Source: Desulfofundulus australicus DSM 11792 (GTDB lineage: Bacteria > Bacillota > Desulfotomaculia > Desulfotomaculales > Desulfovirgulaceae). From it: a DNA stretch of 47,243 nt. How positions within the stretch are numbered: position 1 is the first letter of the stretch; each line of letters begins with the position of its first letter. Shown here in pieces: positions 16,700-24,548 of this stretch. A program made the position numbers and the translations under genes. Under the pieces are notes generated by a model. It was not told where the DNA came from and ran no database searches. It saw nothing but the letters and a program-made list of their open reading frames with translations. The stretch lies in the NCBI RefSeq assembly GCF_900129285.1, contig NZ_FQUW01000022.1, forward strand, positions 1-47,243, read 5' to 3'.

Positions 16700-17992
16700 A
16701 TGTCCAGACCCGTGGTTTCCGTGGTTGCTTATAAAGATCCGTACCGGTCATTGAAAGAAGCCCTGGAGCTCTGCGATGGCCTGAGGGATTTGCAAAAAAA
16801 TGACAGGATATTGATCAAGCCCAATCTGGTATCCTGGGATTTTGATTTGCCCTTTCCGCCCTATGGCGTGGTAACCACGTCGGCGGTAATCTTTGCCCTG
16901 GTGCAGATTCTCTATGAGGAAGGATTCCGCAATCTTACCATCGGTGAAGCTCCCCTGGCCCTTCCCAGGCCCAAGGGGAGGGCCATGTTTAAAGTGCTGG
17001 GATATGAGAAGCTGCGGGATAACTACGGCGTAGAGCTGGTGGACTTTAACGAAGATAAATTTGAAAAGGTGGATTATGGTCATTTCAAACTCTCCGTGGC
17101 CAGAAAAGTGCTGGAAGCAGATAAAATCATCAACGTACCGGTCCTCAAAACACACAATCAGTGCAAGGTATCCCTGGGTATAAAGAACCTGAAGGGGTGC
17201 CTGAACAGGGCCTCCAAGATGTTCTGTCACGGCAAGGACTGGCAGCTGCATCACACCTTCCCGCATATCATCATGAAGTTACCGGTGGCGCTAACCATAA
17301 TAGATGGCATTTTTACTCTGGCCAAGGGCCCCGGGCATACCGGTTATGCTTACCGTAAAAATCTCCTCATTGCCTCCCGCGATCCCCTGGCCTGTGATGT
17401 GGTAGGGGCGGAGCTGATGGGTTACCGGGCCGCCGATGTAGAACACCTGAGCTATTTTGCCGGTCTTAAGAACCGGGATCTCAGCCTGGAAGGTATTGAA
17501 GTGCGGGGGGAAGATGTGGAGAAGCACCGCACATTTGTTGATTACGACTGGCAGTGGACGGAAGATAATACCCAGCCCGTGGGCTTCCAGAAGCGGGGTA
17601 TTACTGGCCTGGCAGTGAGAAAGTATGACGACTCCCTTTGTACCGGCTGTTCTACGATGTACAACCCCATGCTGATCATGTTCATGTCGGCCTATAAGGG
17701 CAAGCCCTTCCCCAACGTTGAAGTTATCTCCGGAAAAAGGCAGGAAGCTTCGCCGGGCTTTGATTATACGGTTCTTTTCGGCAGGTGTGCCTGCGAGCTC
17801 AATAAGAACAATCCCCACATTAAAAATGCCATTCCCCTGAAAGGCTGTCCCCCAACCATAAAGGAGCTGGAAGAAGCTTTGAAAGAAGCAGGCATCCACT
17901 GTGACTACAATGAGTACGTCAAGTACCGGCACTACATTTTCAGCCGTTATAAGAAGGAAAACGGCTTTGATCTGGGGCTCTACTTGATGTAG
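16700..17992 (+). CDS. DUF362-domain protein, Cys-rich C-terminus
   Basis: A 430-aa protein with a DUF362-like core: ILIKPNLV (~38-46), NVPVLKTHNQCKVSLGIKNLKGC (about 145-170; the whole stretch is the family signature) and a late SRDPLACDVVGAELMGY. DUF362 proteins are poorly characterised and often linked to iron-sulfur proteins. After residue ~300 it has CTGC, CAC and GCPPT cysteines that could bind a cluster. ATG 16700 is chosen over TTG 16691 because GGAGAG lies at 16685-16690. It is the fourth gene of the abfD operon, so a role in electron transfer or assembly for 4-hydroxybutyrate metabolism is possible, but no function can be assigned. Confidence 0.8.
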   Translation: MSRPVVSVVAYKDPYRSLKEALELCDGLRDLQKNDRILIKPNLVSWDFDLPFPPYGVVTTSAVIFALVQILYEEGFRNLTIGEAPLALPRPKGRAMFKVLGYEKLRDNYGVELVDFNEDKFEKVDYGHFKLSVARKVLEADKIINVPVLKTHNQCKVSLGIKNLKGCLNRASKMFCHGKDWQLHHTFPHIIMKLPVALTIIDGIFTLAKGPGHTGYAYRKNLLIASRDPLACDVVGAELMGYRAADVEHLSYFAGLKNRDLSLEGIEVRGEDVEKHRTFVDYDWQWTEDNTQPVGFQKRGITGLAVRKYDDSLCTGCSTMYNPMLIMFMSAYKGKPFPNVEVISGKRQEASPGFDYTVLFGRCACELNKNNPHIKNAIPLKGCPPTIKELEEALKEAGIHCDYNEYVKYRHYIFSRYKKENGFDLGLYLM

Positions 17993-18030
17993 GGATCAGG
18001 TGGAATAAATTCGGCGAGGAGAGTTATAAA

Positions 18031-18993
18031 ATGATAAACCTGGCTGAGCTGGGAATTTACAAGGTCAGGCTCCCCCTCCCCTTTAAGCTTGATCATGTTA
18101 ACTGCTATGCCATCAGGGGAGGGCAGGGGTGGTGCATTGTAGATGCGGGTTTAAATTACGGGCCTGCCAGGGAGGCCTGGCTGGATTTTATGAAAAGCCA
18201 GGGCATTAAACCAGGTGATGTAACCGGCATCTATCTTACCCATTATCATCCCGATCATTACGGGGCGGCGGGGTGGCTCCAGGAGCTGACCGGCGCCCCG
18301 GTCTACATGAGTTCCCTTGACGCGGCTATGGTCACCAAAGTATGGATGCGCAGCAGGCAGGACAGGGAAGTTATCGGCAGCATGTTCCGGGAAAACGGTG
18401 TGCCGGCAGAACTGACGGAATTGATAATGGCGGGGCTGGATGAAATGCTGGCCCTGGTCAGACCACATCCCCGGCTTACGGTCGTGGACGATGGGCAGGA
18501 AGTGGGCCTGGGCGATTACCGCTGGCAGGTCGTGCTGACTCCGGGCCATTCTGACGGTCATATCTGTTTTTACCTCGAAGGGCACGGCCTGCTGCTGTCG
18601 GGGGATCACCTGTTGCCCGGGATATCGTCCAATATCAGTCTGTGGCCCTATGCCCACCCCGATCCCCTGGATAACTTTTTAACCTCCCTGGAGAAAAGCG
18701 CCGGGTTGAACATCCAAATGGCCCTTCCCGCCCATGGCGAATGTTTCAGCAATGTGCGGGAAAGGGTGGGGGAACTGCAGTTGCATCACCGGGAGCGGCT
18801 GCAACTGGTAAAGCGGGTTGCTGCCGGCGGCGCCACGGCCTATCAGGTTTGCCGGAAGGTATTTGGCGACCGGTTATCCCTCCACGAGATCCGCTTTGCC
18901 ATGACGGAAACACTGGCTCATCTGGTTTATCTGAAAAAAAGAGGTGAACTGCAGGTTCGTAAGTCTGGGGATGTGTATATTTACGCAGCCTGA
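18031..18993 (+). CDS. Metallo-beta-lactamase-fold hydrolase
   Basis: A 320-aa MBL-fold protein. The metal motif is THYHPDH (H-x-H-x-D-H, residues ~70-76), followed by TPGHSDGH (His ~173), GDHL (Asp ~192) and a late PAHGE (His ~235). The C-terminal ~80 residues resemble the small helical domain seen in MBL thioesterase-like proteins (HHRERLQLV start). Such enzymes cleave thioesters or phosphodiesters; in this operon an acyl-CoA thioesterase-like or detoxifying role is plausible but unproven. It starts 38 bp after the DUF362 gene behind GGCGAGGAGAG and ends the forward operon. Confidence 0.87.
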   Translation: MINLAELGIYKVRLPLPFKLDHVNCYAIRGGQGWCIVDAGLNYGPAREAWLDFMKSQGIKPGDVTGIYLTHYHPDHYGAAGWLQELTGAPVYMSSLDAAMVTKVWMRSRQDREVIGSMFRENGVPAELTELIMAGLDEMLALVRPHPRLTVVDDGQEVGLGDYRWQVVLTPGHSDGHICFYLEGHGLLLSGDHLLPGISSNISLWPYAHPDPLDNFLTSLEKSAGLNIQMALPAHGECFSNVRERVGELQLHHRERLQLVKRVAAGGATAYQVCRKVFGDRLSLHEIRFAMTETLAHLVYLKKRGELQVRKSGDVYIYAA

Positions 18994-19102
18994 TTATTCA
19001 TGAAAAAGCGAATATTTAAACGGGAATCAAGGGGGTGACCTGCGGGCAAGGCCGGAGACCTTAACGGTGAGACAGGATTAACTGATTATTTAAAAAAGTA
19101 AA

Positions 19103-19116
19103 GTAATTTAAATTAC
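19103..19116. promoter_or_regulatory. Perfect AT-rich palindrome before acyl-CoA ligase
   Basis: GTAATTTAAATTAC is a perfect 14-bp palindrome in the 173-bp gap before the ligase at 19167. It could be a dimeric regulator site. No sigma-54 element and no convincing sigma-A promoter is seen in this gap. Confidence 0.35.
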
Positions 19117-19166
19117 CTAAGTATTGTTTAGTTTGTATTAATTTAAAATTTTACGGAGGTGCTGGC

Positions 19167-20804
19167 ATGGATTTTCCGCGCCCCTACTTAAAGGTGTATC
19201 AGGAAGCGGGGATTGATTGGGATGTCAAATTTGAACCGCGCTCCCTGCACAGCCTCCTGTTTAATTCGGCTCAGAAATACCCGCAGAAGACGGCGCTCAT
19301 CTTTTACGGCAAGAAGATCAGTTATGCCCAGCTGGCGGGTGCGGTAAAGAGGGCGGCTTCGGCGCTTTACGAAATGGGCCTGCGCAAGGGAGACAGGGTT
19401 GCCCTGATGCTCCCCAACTGCCCGGATTTTATTATCGGTTATTATGCTATCCTGAGCCTGGGGGGCATAGTGGTCAACACCAACCCCATGTACGTGGAAA
19501 GGGAAATCGAGCACCAGGTCAACGATTCCGGTTCCAGGATGATCATCACCCTCTACGACCTGTATTTCCGGGTGAAAAACGTGCGCAACAACACTCCCCT
19601 GGAGAAGGTCATGCTCACCGGTTTTTCCGGTAAACCTGAATCCATGCCCGACGATACCATCTGGTTCCCCGATTTATACGCGCAGGACCGCCCACCGGTG
19701 CCGGAAGCGGAAGTCGACCCGGTGGAAGATCTGGCGGTGCTGCAATATACGGGTGGTACGACCGGCGTTTCCAAGGGAGTGATGCTGACTCACTACAACC
19801 TGTACGTAAATTCCCAGCAGGTGGACTACTTCTTTGCCAGCGAAGAGAAAAAGCAGCTTATCCTGGGGGCCCTGCCTTTCTTCCACGTTTACGGCATGAC
19901 CACCTGCATGAACCTGGCCATGGCGGCCGGGACCACTCTGATCCCGGTACCGCGCTTTGTTCCCCAGGAGATTGCCAAACTGATCAATGAATACAAGCCC
20001 ACTTTCTTTCCCGGCGTACCCACCATGTTCGTGGCCATGCTGAATTACCCCGAATTTAAAGAGTACGGCAATGTAATGGAATATAACTCCGGCGGCGCTC
20101 CCATGCCGGTAGATGTGCTCCTGAAGTACAACAAGCTGCTGGAGGGAACGGGTTCTGTGTTCACGGAGGGCTACGGCCTTTCGGAGGCTTCACCCGTCAC
20201 CCACTGCAACCCCGGCTTCGGAGTGAGAAAACCGGGCAGCATCGGGGTTCCTTTCCCGGGCACCGATGCGGCCGTGGTTGATCCCGCGACGGGAGAATTT
20301 TTACCTCCGGGCGAGGTGGGCGAACTTGTCGTCCGGGGGCCCCAGGTAATGAAAGGCTACTGGAACATGCCGGAGGAAACAGCCCAGGTGTTGAAGGGCG
20401 GCTGGCTTTACACCGGGGATATGGCCAGAATGGATGAGGACGGTTACTTCTACATCGTTGACCGCAAGAAGGACATGATCATCGCCAGCGGGTACAACAT
20501 TTACCCCCGGGAGATAGAGGAGGTGCTCTTCGAGCATCCCAAGGTGCAGGAAGCGGTGGTGGCGGGTATACCCCATTCCTACCGGGGGGAAACGGTCAAG
20601 GCGTACATTGTGCTCAAGGAAGGGGAAAGCGCGACGGAGGAAGAAATCATTGCCTACTGCAAGGAAAAGCTGGCTCCCTACAAGGTACCCAAGCTGGTTG
20701 AATTCAGAAAAGAGCTGCCCAAGTCGGCAGTGGGTAAACTGCTGCGGCGCAAGCTGGTGGAAGAAGAAAAACGCAAGATGGAAGCTGCCGAAGGCAAGCA
20801 ATAA
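19167..20804 (+). CDS. Long-chain-type fatty acid/acyl-CoA ligase
   Basis: A 545-aa ANL-superfamily acyl-CoA ligase, FadD-like in layout. Motifs: YTGGTTGVSKGVMLTH (~193), TEGYGLSEASP (~335), GWLYTGDMARMDEDGYF (~413) and the C-terminal KSAVGKLLRRKL with catalytic Lys. ACGGAGG precedes ATG 19167. The gene ends against a terminator shared with the convergent acyl-CoA dehydrogenase. Together with the dehydrogenase and hydratase on the other strand it provides a fatty-acid beta-oxidation entry set. It is similar in order of motifs to the ligase at 11283 but has a more standard P-loop. Confidence 0.92.
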   Translation: MDFPRPYLKVYQEAGIDWDVKFEPRSLHSLLFNSAQKYPQKTALIFYGKKISYAQLAGAVKRAASALYEMGLRKGDRVALMLPNCPDFIIGYYAILSLGGIVVNTNPMYVEREIEHQVNDSGSRMIITLYDLYFRVKNVRNNTPLEKVMLTGFSGKPESMPDDTIWFPDLYAQDRPPVPEAEVDPVEDLAVLQYTGGTTGVSKGVMLTHYNLYVNSQQVDYFFASEEKKQLILGALPFFHVYGMTTCMNLAMAAGTTLIPVPRFVPQEIAKLINEYKPTFFPGVPTMFVAMLNYPEFKEYGNVMEYNSGGAPMPVDVLLKYNKLLEGTGSVFTEGYGLSEASPVTHCNPGFGVRKPGSIGVPFPGTDAAVVDPATGEFLPPGEVGELVVRGPQVMKGYWNMPEETAQVLKGGWLYTGDMARMDEDGYFYIVDRKKDMIIASGYNIYPREIEEVLFEHPKVQEAVVAGIPHSYRGETVKAYIVLKEGESATEEEIIAYCKEKLAPYKVPKLVEFRKELPKSAVGKLLRRKLVEEEKRKMEAAEGKQ

Positions 20805-20814
20805 CAAGAATTAT

Positions 20815-20845
20815 GGACGCCCCACGTGATGTGGGGCGTCCCTTT
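20815..20845. terminator. Bidirectional terminator
   Basis: GGACGCCCCAC (20815-20825) pairs perfectly with GTGGGGCGTCC (20831-20841) around a 5-nt loop, between convergent genes ending at 20804 and 20853. The T-tract is short on the forward strand. Confidence 0.8.
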
Positions 20846-20852
20846 CGTAATA

Positions 20853-22676
20853 TTACAGGCCTTCTTCCAGGATGTCGATGGCCGAAGTATCGCCATCCCT
20901 GATAATTTCCGCGATTTTAAAGATCTCGGGGACAATATTCCGGATATAAAACCTTGCTGTTTGCACTTTACCCTGGTAGAAAGGATAATCGTAGTGGTTT
21001 TCGCCCAGCTCCTGCATTTTTTTCGTAGCCACGGCAGCCTGGTCCATGAGCAGTGAGCCGCCCCAGAGAATGGCGGTGGCATGCAGGACCCGCGTTGAAT
21101 AAAGGGGCATTAACCTGATGTTCCTGGCAAACCTGCTGGTGAAAGTTTCCCTCATCTCCCTGTAGGTGCTGACGGCCTTATTCATGATTTCATATTCCCG
21201 CTCGAAGCCGGGAATGTTTTTGTTGCTTTCTACGGAATCCGCCACGTCCTTGAACCACTCGGCGAAAATCTTGCCCTCATCCAGCCGCCACTTTCTGCCC
21301 ACCAGGTCGAGGGACTGGATGAAGTTGGTTCCTTCCCAGATGGAGAGGATCTTGGAATCCCGGGCGCACTGGGCCACGGGGTATTCTTCGGTGAAGCCGT
21401 ATCCGCCATGAATCTGGATGGCTTCCGCAATGGTCTGCCAGGCCATGTCGGATGGGTAGGCCTTGATCAGGGGAGTGTTGACTTCGATTCTCCTCAGAGC
21501 AGTTTTCCTTTCTTCGGGGTCGTTGCTGTAGGTGGCCAGGTCGCGGTAGTAGGAGTTTTTCATGATCATGGCCCGGGAAGCCTCAATAATGGACTTCTGG
21601 AACAGGAGCATCCTTCTGATGTCCTCATGTTCGATGATGCGGACCCTGGGTCCCCTGGGATTGCTGATCGTCCTGCCCTGGATGCGCTCCCTGGCATATT
21701 GAAGGGCGTGGTTGTAAGCGGCCTGGGCGATGGCCATGGCGGTAAGGCCGGTGCTCTGCCGGGCGCCGTTCATCATAACGAACATCTGGGCCATACCCTC
21801 GCCCTTTCCATTTTCATCGGGCGGGTTGCCGAGCAAAATGCCGCGGCACTTACCTTCGTCGCCAAAGCTTAACATGGCGGTGGCTGAGCCCTTAATCCCC
21901 ATTTTATGCTCGATGGCCAGGGTGGTTATGTCGTTGGGCTCGCCCAGGCTGCCGTCCTCATTAACCCATATTTTGGGCACGATGAACAGGGAAATACCCT
22001 TGGTACCCGGTGCAGCGCCTTCACACCTGGCCAGCAGCAGGTGAATGATATTTTCCGTCAGGTCGTGGTCGCCGGCAGTAATGAAGCACTTGGTGCCCTT
22101 GATTTTATAAACCCGGGGGTCTTCAGTGGGGTAAGCCCTGGTGGTAATTTCGCCCACGTCCGAGCCACAGCAGGGTTCGGTCAGGCACATGGTGCCGGAC
22201 CACTGACCGCTGTACATCCTGGGCAGGAAGCGCTTCCTGTCCTCCTCCGTACCAAAGAGTTCGATCAGGTTGGTCGCGCCCTTGGCCAGGCCTATGTAGG
22301 GGTAGAAAGCAGGGTTGGCAGCGTTAAAGAATTCCTCCAGGGCGGTGAGCAGTACTGTTGGGAGCTTGCCTTCTTCCTCGGGGTCAAACTGGGAATTGCC
22401 GTAACCGTTTTCCTGCATGAACTGGTACAGTTTGTGGAAAGAGGGGGGTGTGATTACCTTTCCGTCCTCCAGCCTGGCGCCTATTCTATCACCGTCGATA
22501 TTGGTGGGGGCGACGACTTCTCTGGCCACCTTGAGGCCTTCATCCAGGATCATGTCCACATCATCCATGGCATAGGTATCCTTGAATTTATCGAAGTTGA
22601 GGATTTTTTCGGTATCAAGCCATTCCTTGAGAATAAATTTATGGTCACGGTTGGAATAAATAAAATTGCCGGGCAT
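20853..22676 (-). CDS. Acyl-CoA dehydrogenase (long, AcdA/FadE-like)
   Basis: A 607-aa acyl-CoA dehydrogenase of the long subgroup (about 600 aa) with an extra C-terminal helical domain. Visible: the FAD/substrate segment MCLTEPCCGSDVG (~160), the helical domain containing IRRMLLFQKS (~360), HGGYGFTEEYPVAQ and RDSKILSIWEGTN (~430), which is the C-terminal active-site region. The last ~140 residues form the family's appended domain. It desaturates acyl-CoA to enoyl-CoA and passes electrons to electron-transferring flavoprotein. AAAGGAG precedes ATG 22676. It is the second gene of a minus-strand pair with the enoyl-CoA hydratase at 22772, whose sigma-54 promoter should drive both. Confidence 0.93.
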   Translation of the reverse strand: MPGNFIYSNRDHKFILKEWLDTEKILNFDKFKDTYAMDDVDMILDEGLKVAREVVAPTNIDGDRIGARLEDGKVITPPSFHKLYQFMQENGYGNSQFDPEEEGKLPTVLLTALEEFFNAANPAFYPYIGLAKGATNLIELFGTEEDRKRFLPRMYSGQWSGTMCLTEPCCGSDVGEITTRAYPTEDPRVYKIKGTKCFITAGDHDLTENIIHLLLARCEGAAPGTKGISLFIVPKIWVNEDGSLGEPNDITTLAIEHKMGIKGSATAMLSFGDEGKCRGILLGNPPDENGKGEGMAQMFVMMNGARQSTGLTAMAIAQAAYNHALQYARERIQGRTISNPRGPRVRIIEHEDIRRMLLFQKSIIEASRAMIMKNSYYRDLATYSNDPEERKTALRRIEVNTPLIKAYPSDMAWQTIAEAIQIHGGYGFTEEYPVAQCARDSKILSIWEGTNFIQSLDLVGRKWRLDEGKIFAEWFKDVADSVESNKNIPGFEREYEIMNKAVSTYREMRETFTSRFARNIRLMPLYSTRVLHATAILWGGSLLMDQAAVATKKMQELGENHYDYPFYQGKVQTARFYIRNIVPEIFKIAEIIRDGDTSAIDILEEGL

Positions 22677-22771
22677 AAGCTCGCTCTCCTTTACTCTGGT
22701 TATTATCCGGTCTATTAATCATAACAATATAAACAATGAAGATGGACCCCAAGATGGAGGCAGCGAGAAAA

Positions 22772-23545
22772 TTACCTCCCCTTGAAATTGGGCGGCCTTT
22801 TCTCGAGGAAAGCTGTCGCTCCCTCCCGGGCGTCCTCGCTGGCGAATACCACGGCAGAACCGGCCTGTTCGATTTTTATGCCTTCTTCAAGGGAGGTGTT
22901 GAGACCCCGGGTGACCGCCATTAATATTTCCCTCATGGCAATGGGGGCGCCTTTGGCCAGCCTGGCGGCCAGCGCCCTGGCTTCAGGCAATACCTGCTCT
23001 GCGGGTACTACCTTGTTGACCAGGCCGTACTGCAGGGCTTCTTCAGCGGTTAAAGGGTCCCCGGTGAGCATGACTTCCAGAGCTTTGGTCTTGCCGATGA
23101 GTCTGGGCAGGCGCTGGGTGCCTCCCCAGCCCGGGATAATACCCAGTTTGACTTCCGGCAGCCCGACTTTGGCGGAAGCGGATAGGATTCTGAGGTGGCA
23201 GCTCATGGCCAGCTCGTTGCCGCCTCCGAAGGCGCTGCCCTGCATGGCGGCAATTACCGGTTTGGGGTAATTTTCAATTTTAAGGAAAACATCGTGCCCG
23301 CTGATCCTGGGCTTGTTACCCGCCCGGATGGAGGCAAACTCTTTAATGTCGGCGCCAGCGGAAAATAGCTTTTCGCCAGTACCGGTCAGGACGATAACCC
23401 TTACTTCGTCATCGTTAAGGCACTCGTCCAGCAGGCTGTTCAGTTCAGCCAGGACGGCCTGGCTCAGGGCATTGGCCGGCGGATTGTTAATGGCTGCTAC
23501 GACGTAGCCGTCCTGCTTTTCCACCGTTAGCTTGGTGTATTCCAT
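22772..23545 (-). CDS. Enoyl-CoA hydratase/isomerase family protein (crotonase)
   Basis: A 257-aa crotonase, normal length. The oxyanion-hole/CoA signature is in SAGADIKEFA (~64); both catalytic glutamates of hydratases are present, in GGNELAMSC (~114) and LPEVKLGIIPGWGGTQR (~134). It hydrates crotonyl-CoA and related enoyl-CoAs to 3-hydroxyacyl-CoAs, the step missing from the abfD-hbd-thiolase operon. GGGAGG precedes ATG 23545. It is the first gene of the unit continuing into the acyl-CoA dehydrogenase 95 bp downstream, with a sigma-54 promoter at 23637-23652 (minus). Confidence 0.95.
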   Translation of the reverse strand: MEYTKLTVEKQDGYVVAAINNPPANALSQAVLAELNSLLDECLNDDEVRVIVLTGTGEKLFSAGADIKEFASIRAGNKPRISGHDVFLKIENYPKPVIAAMQGSAFGGGNELAMSCHLRILSASAKVGLPEVKLGIIPGWGGTQRLPRLIGKTKALEVMLTGDPLTAEEALQYGLVNKVVPAEQVLPEARALAARLAKGAPIAMREILMAVTRGLNTSLEEGIKIEQAGSAVVFASEDAREGATAFLEKRPPNFKGR

Positions 23546-23585
23546 GCCACACCCTCCCGCAATACCGTATTTTTATTTTAAGTAG

Positions 23586-23598
23586 TACAATTATTGTA
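23586..23598. promoter_or_regulatory. Palindrome in hydratase leader
   Basis: TACAATTATTGTA is a perfect odd palindrome lying in the 5' leader between the sigma-54 promoter and the hydratase start; possibly an operator or small hairpin. Confidence 0.3.
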
Positions 23599-23636
23599 AA
23601 TAGTGCTTAAATATTTATTATTATTTAACATGGCCA

Positions 23637-23652
23637 AGCAATAGTTATGCCA
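23637..23652 (-). promoter_or_regulatory. Sigma-54 (-24/-12) promoter of hydratase/dehydrogenase unit
   Basis: On the minus strand TGGCATAACTATTGCT: GG and GC are 10 bases apart, with TTGCT at -12. TGGCAT-N5-TTGCT is the closest match in the window to the TGGCAC-N5-TTGCW consensus. Predicted start near 23626, about 80 bases before ATG 23545. Confidence 0.75.
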
Positions 23653-23720
23653 GGGGAGAGGGACCCGGGAATGGCCTGTAATCTGATTTATTACGTTGGT
23701 TTTCCGGGAAGCTATTTACT

Positions 23721-23754
23721 AATGAAACACCCCGGTTTTATTATGAAACGTATC
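23721..23754. promoter_or_regulatory. Pair of TGAAAC activator sites
   Basis: AATGAAACACC (23721-23731) and ATTATGAAACGTATC (23740-23754) lie about 100 and 122 bases upstream of the predicted sigma-54 start. Their TGAAAC cores are spaced 20 bases apart (about two helical turns). The second matches, at 14 of 15 positions, the minus strand of 34721-34735 upstream of the sigma-54 activator gene. The rest of 23546-23876 shows no other gene or RNA. Confidence 0.6.
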
Positions 23755-23876
23755 TAATCCTGCTTCCGGTAGAGTGGATGTAAGGGGGGAGGACTTGAGA
23801 CCGGTAGGATTTACAGGTGCGGGAGGAGAAAAGCCTTCCGGTAGAGAAATGAAACTTCATCCAGGAGGTGAAAAAC

Positions 23877-24488
23877 ATGGAGCTGATGGATGCCATTTAC
23901 CGGCGGAGGAGCATCCGCAAATTTAAGCCCGATCCCGTTCCTGAAAGCTATATTACGGAACTGCTGGAGGCCGCCCGCCTGGCCCCTTCCGGAACCAATA
24001 TCCAGCCCTGGCGCTTTGTGGTGGTGGAAAGCCCGGAAATGAGGCAGCGCCTGGCGGAGTGCACCTTCGGCTTGAACTTTATTGCCCGGGCTCCAGTGAC
24101 CATCGTTTGCTGTGCCGATCTGGAGGCGGTAAAGACGAGGCCCAGGAGAATAGCGGAGCTGCGGGAAGCGGGTGCCTTTGCAGGAACCGATCTGGAGAAA
24201 ATTAATTCCGAAAACTACCTCCAGCAACGGGAAATGGACCTTGCTGCGGCCAGGGCCTACGTAAGCCTGAACACGGCCATAGCCATTGAACACATGGTGC
24301 TGCGGGCCACCGACCTGGGGCTGGGCTCCTGCTGGGTGATGATGTTCAGTCATAAACAGGTGAAACAGTTGCTCGGGCTGGGCGATAACATTATCATTGT
24401 GGCCCTGTTGCCCGTGGGTTTCCCGGATCAGGATCCACCACCCCGGCCGCGGCTGGAGCTGGAGGAGATTGTTTTAAAGCGGGTCTAG
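23877..24488 (+). CDS. Nitroreductase-family FMN oxidoreductase
   Basis: A 203-aa nitroreductase-fold flavoprotein. The FMN-phosphate motif RRSIRKFKPDPV is at residues 8-20, APSGTNIQPWRFVVVE at ~40, and the dimer/FMN helix IAIEHMVLRATDLGLGSCW at ~135. ATG 23877 follows AGGAGG (23863-23868) at proper spacing; GTG 23868 overlaps the ribosome site and is rejected. It is transcribed away from the enoyl-CoA hydratase and its physiological substrate cannot be told; enoate, quinone or flavin reduction are all known in the family. Confidence 0.88.
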   Translation: MELMDAIYRRRSIRKFKPDPVPESYITELLEAARLAPSGTNIQPWRFVVVESPEMRQRLAECTFGLNFIARAPVTIVCCADLEAVKTRPRRIAELREAGAFAGTDLEKINSENYLQQREMDLAAARAYVSLNTAIAIEHMVLRATDLGLGSCWVMMFSHKQVKQLLGLGDNIIIVALLPVGFPDQDPPPRPRLELEEIVLKRV

Positions 24489-24499
24489 ATATTCCCTGC

Positions 24500-24541
24500 T
24501 GGCACCAATGGCCGGTGTAGTTCCACCGGCCATTGGTGCCA
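24500..24541. terminator. Long perfect bidirectional terminator hairpin
   Basis: TGGCACCAATGGCCGGTG (24500-24517) and CACCGGCCATTGGTGCCA (24524-24541) form an 18-bp perfect stem with a 6-nt loop between convergent genes. There is no clear T-run. Confidence 0.75.
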
Positions 24542-24548
24542 CATAACA

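Noticed and set aside
18994-19166. Structured RNA or riboswitch in the gap before the ligase
   Set aside because: The G-rich part (19030-19075) suggested an aptamer, but I could not match any known riboswitch core.
23806-23821. GG-N10-GC element before the nitroreductase gene
   Set aside because: AGGATTTACAGGTGCG has GTGC rather than TTGC at -12 and AGG at -24; too weak to call a sigma-54 promoter.
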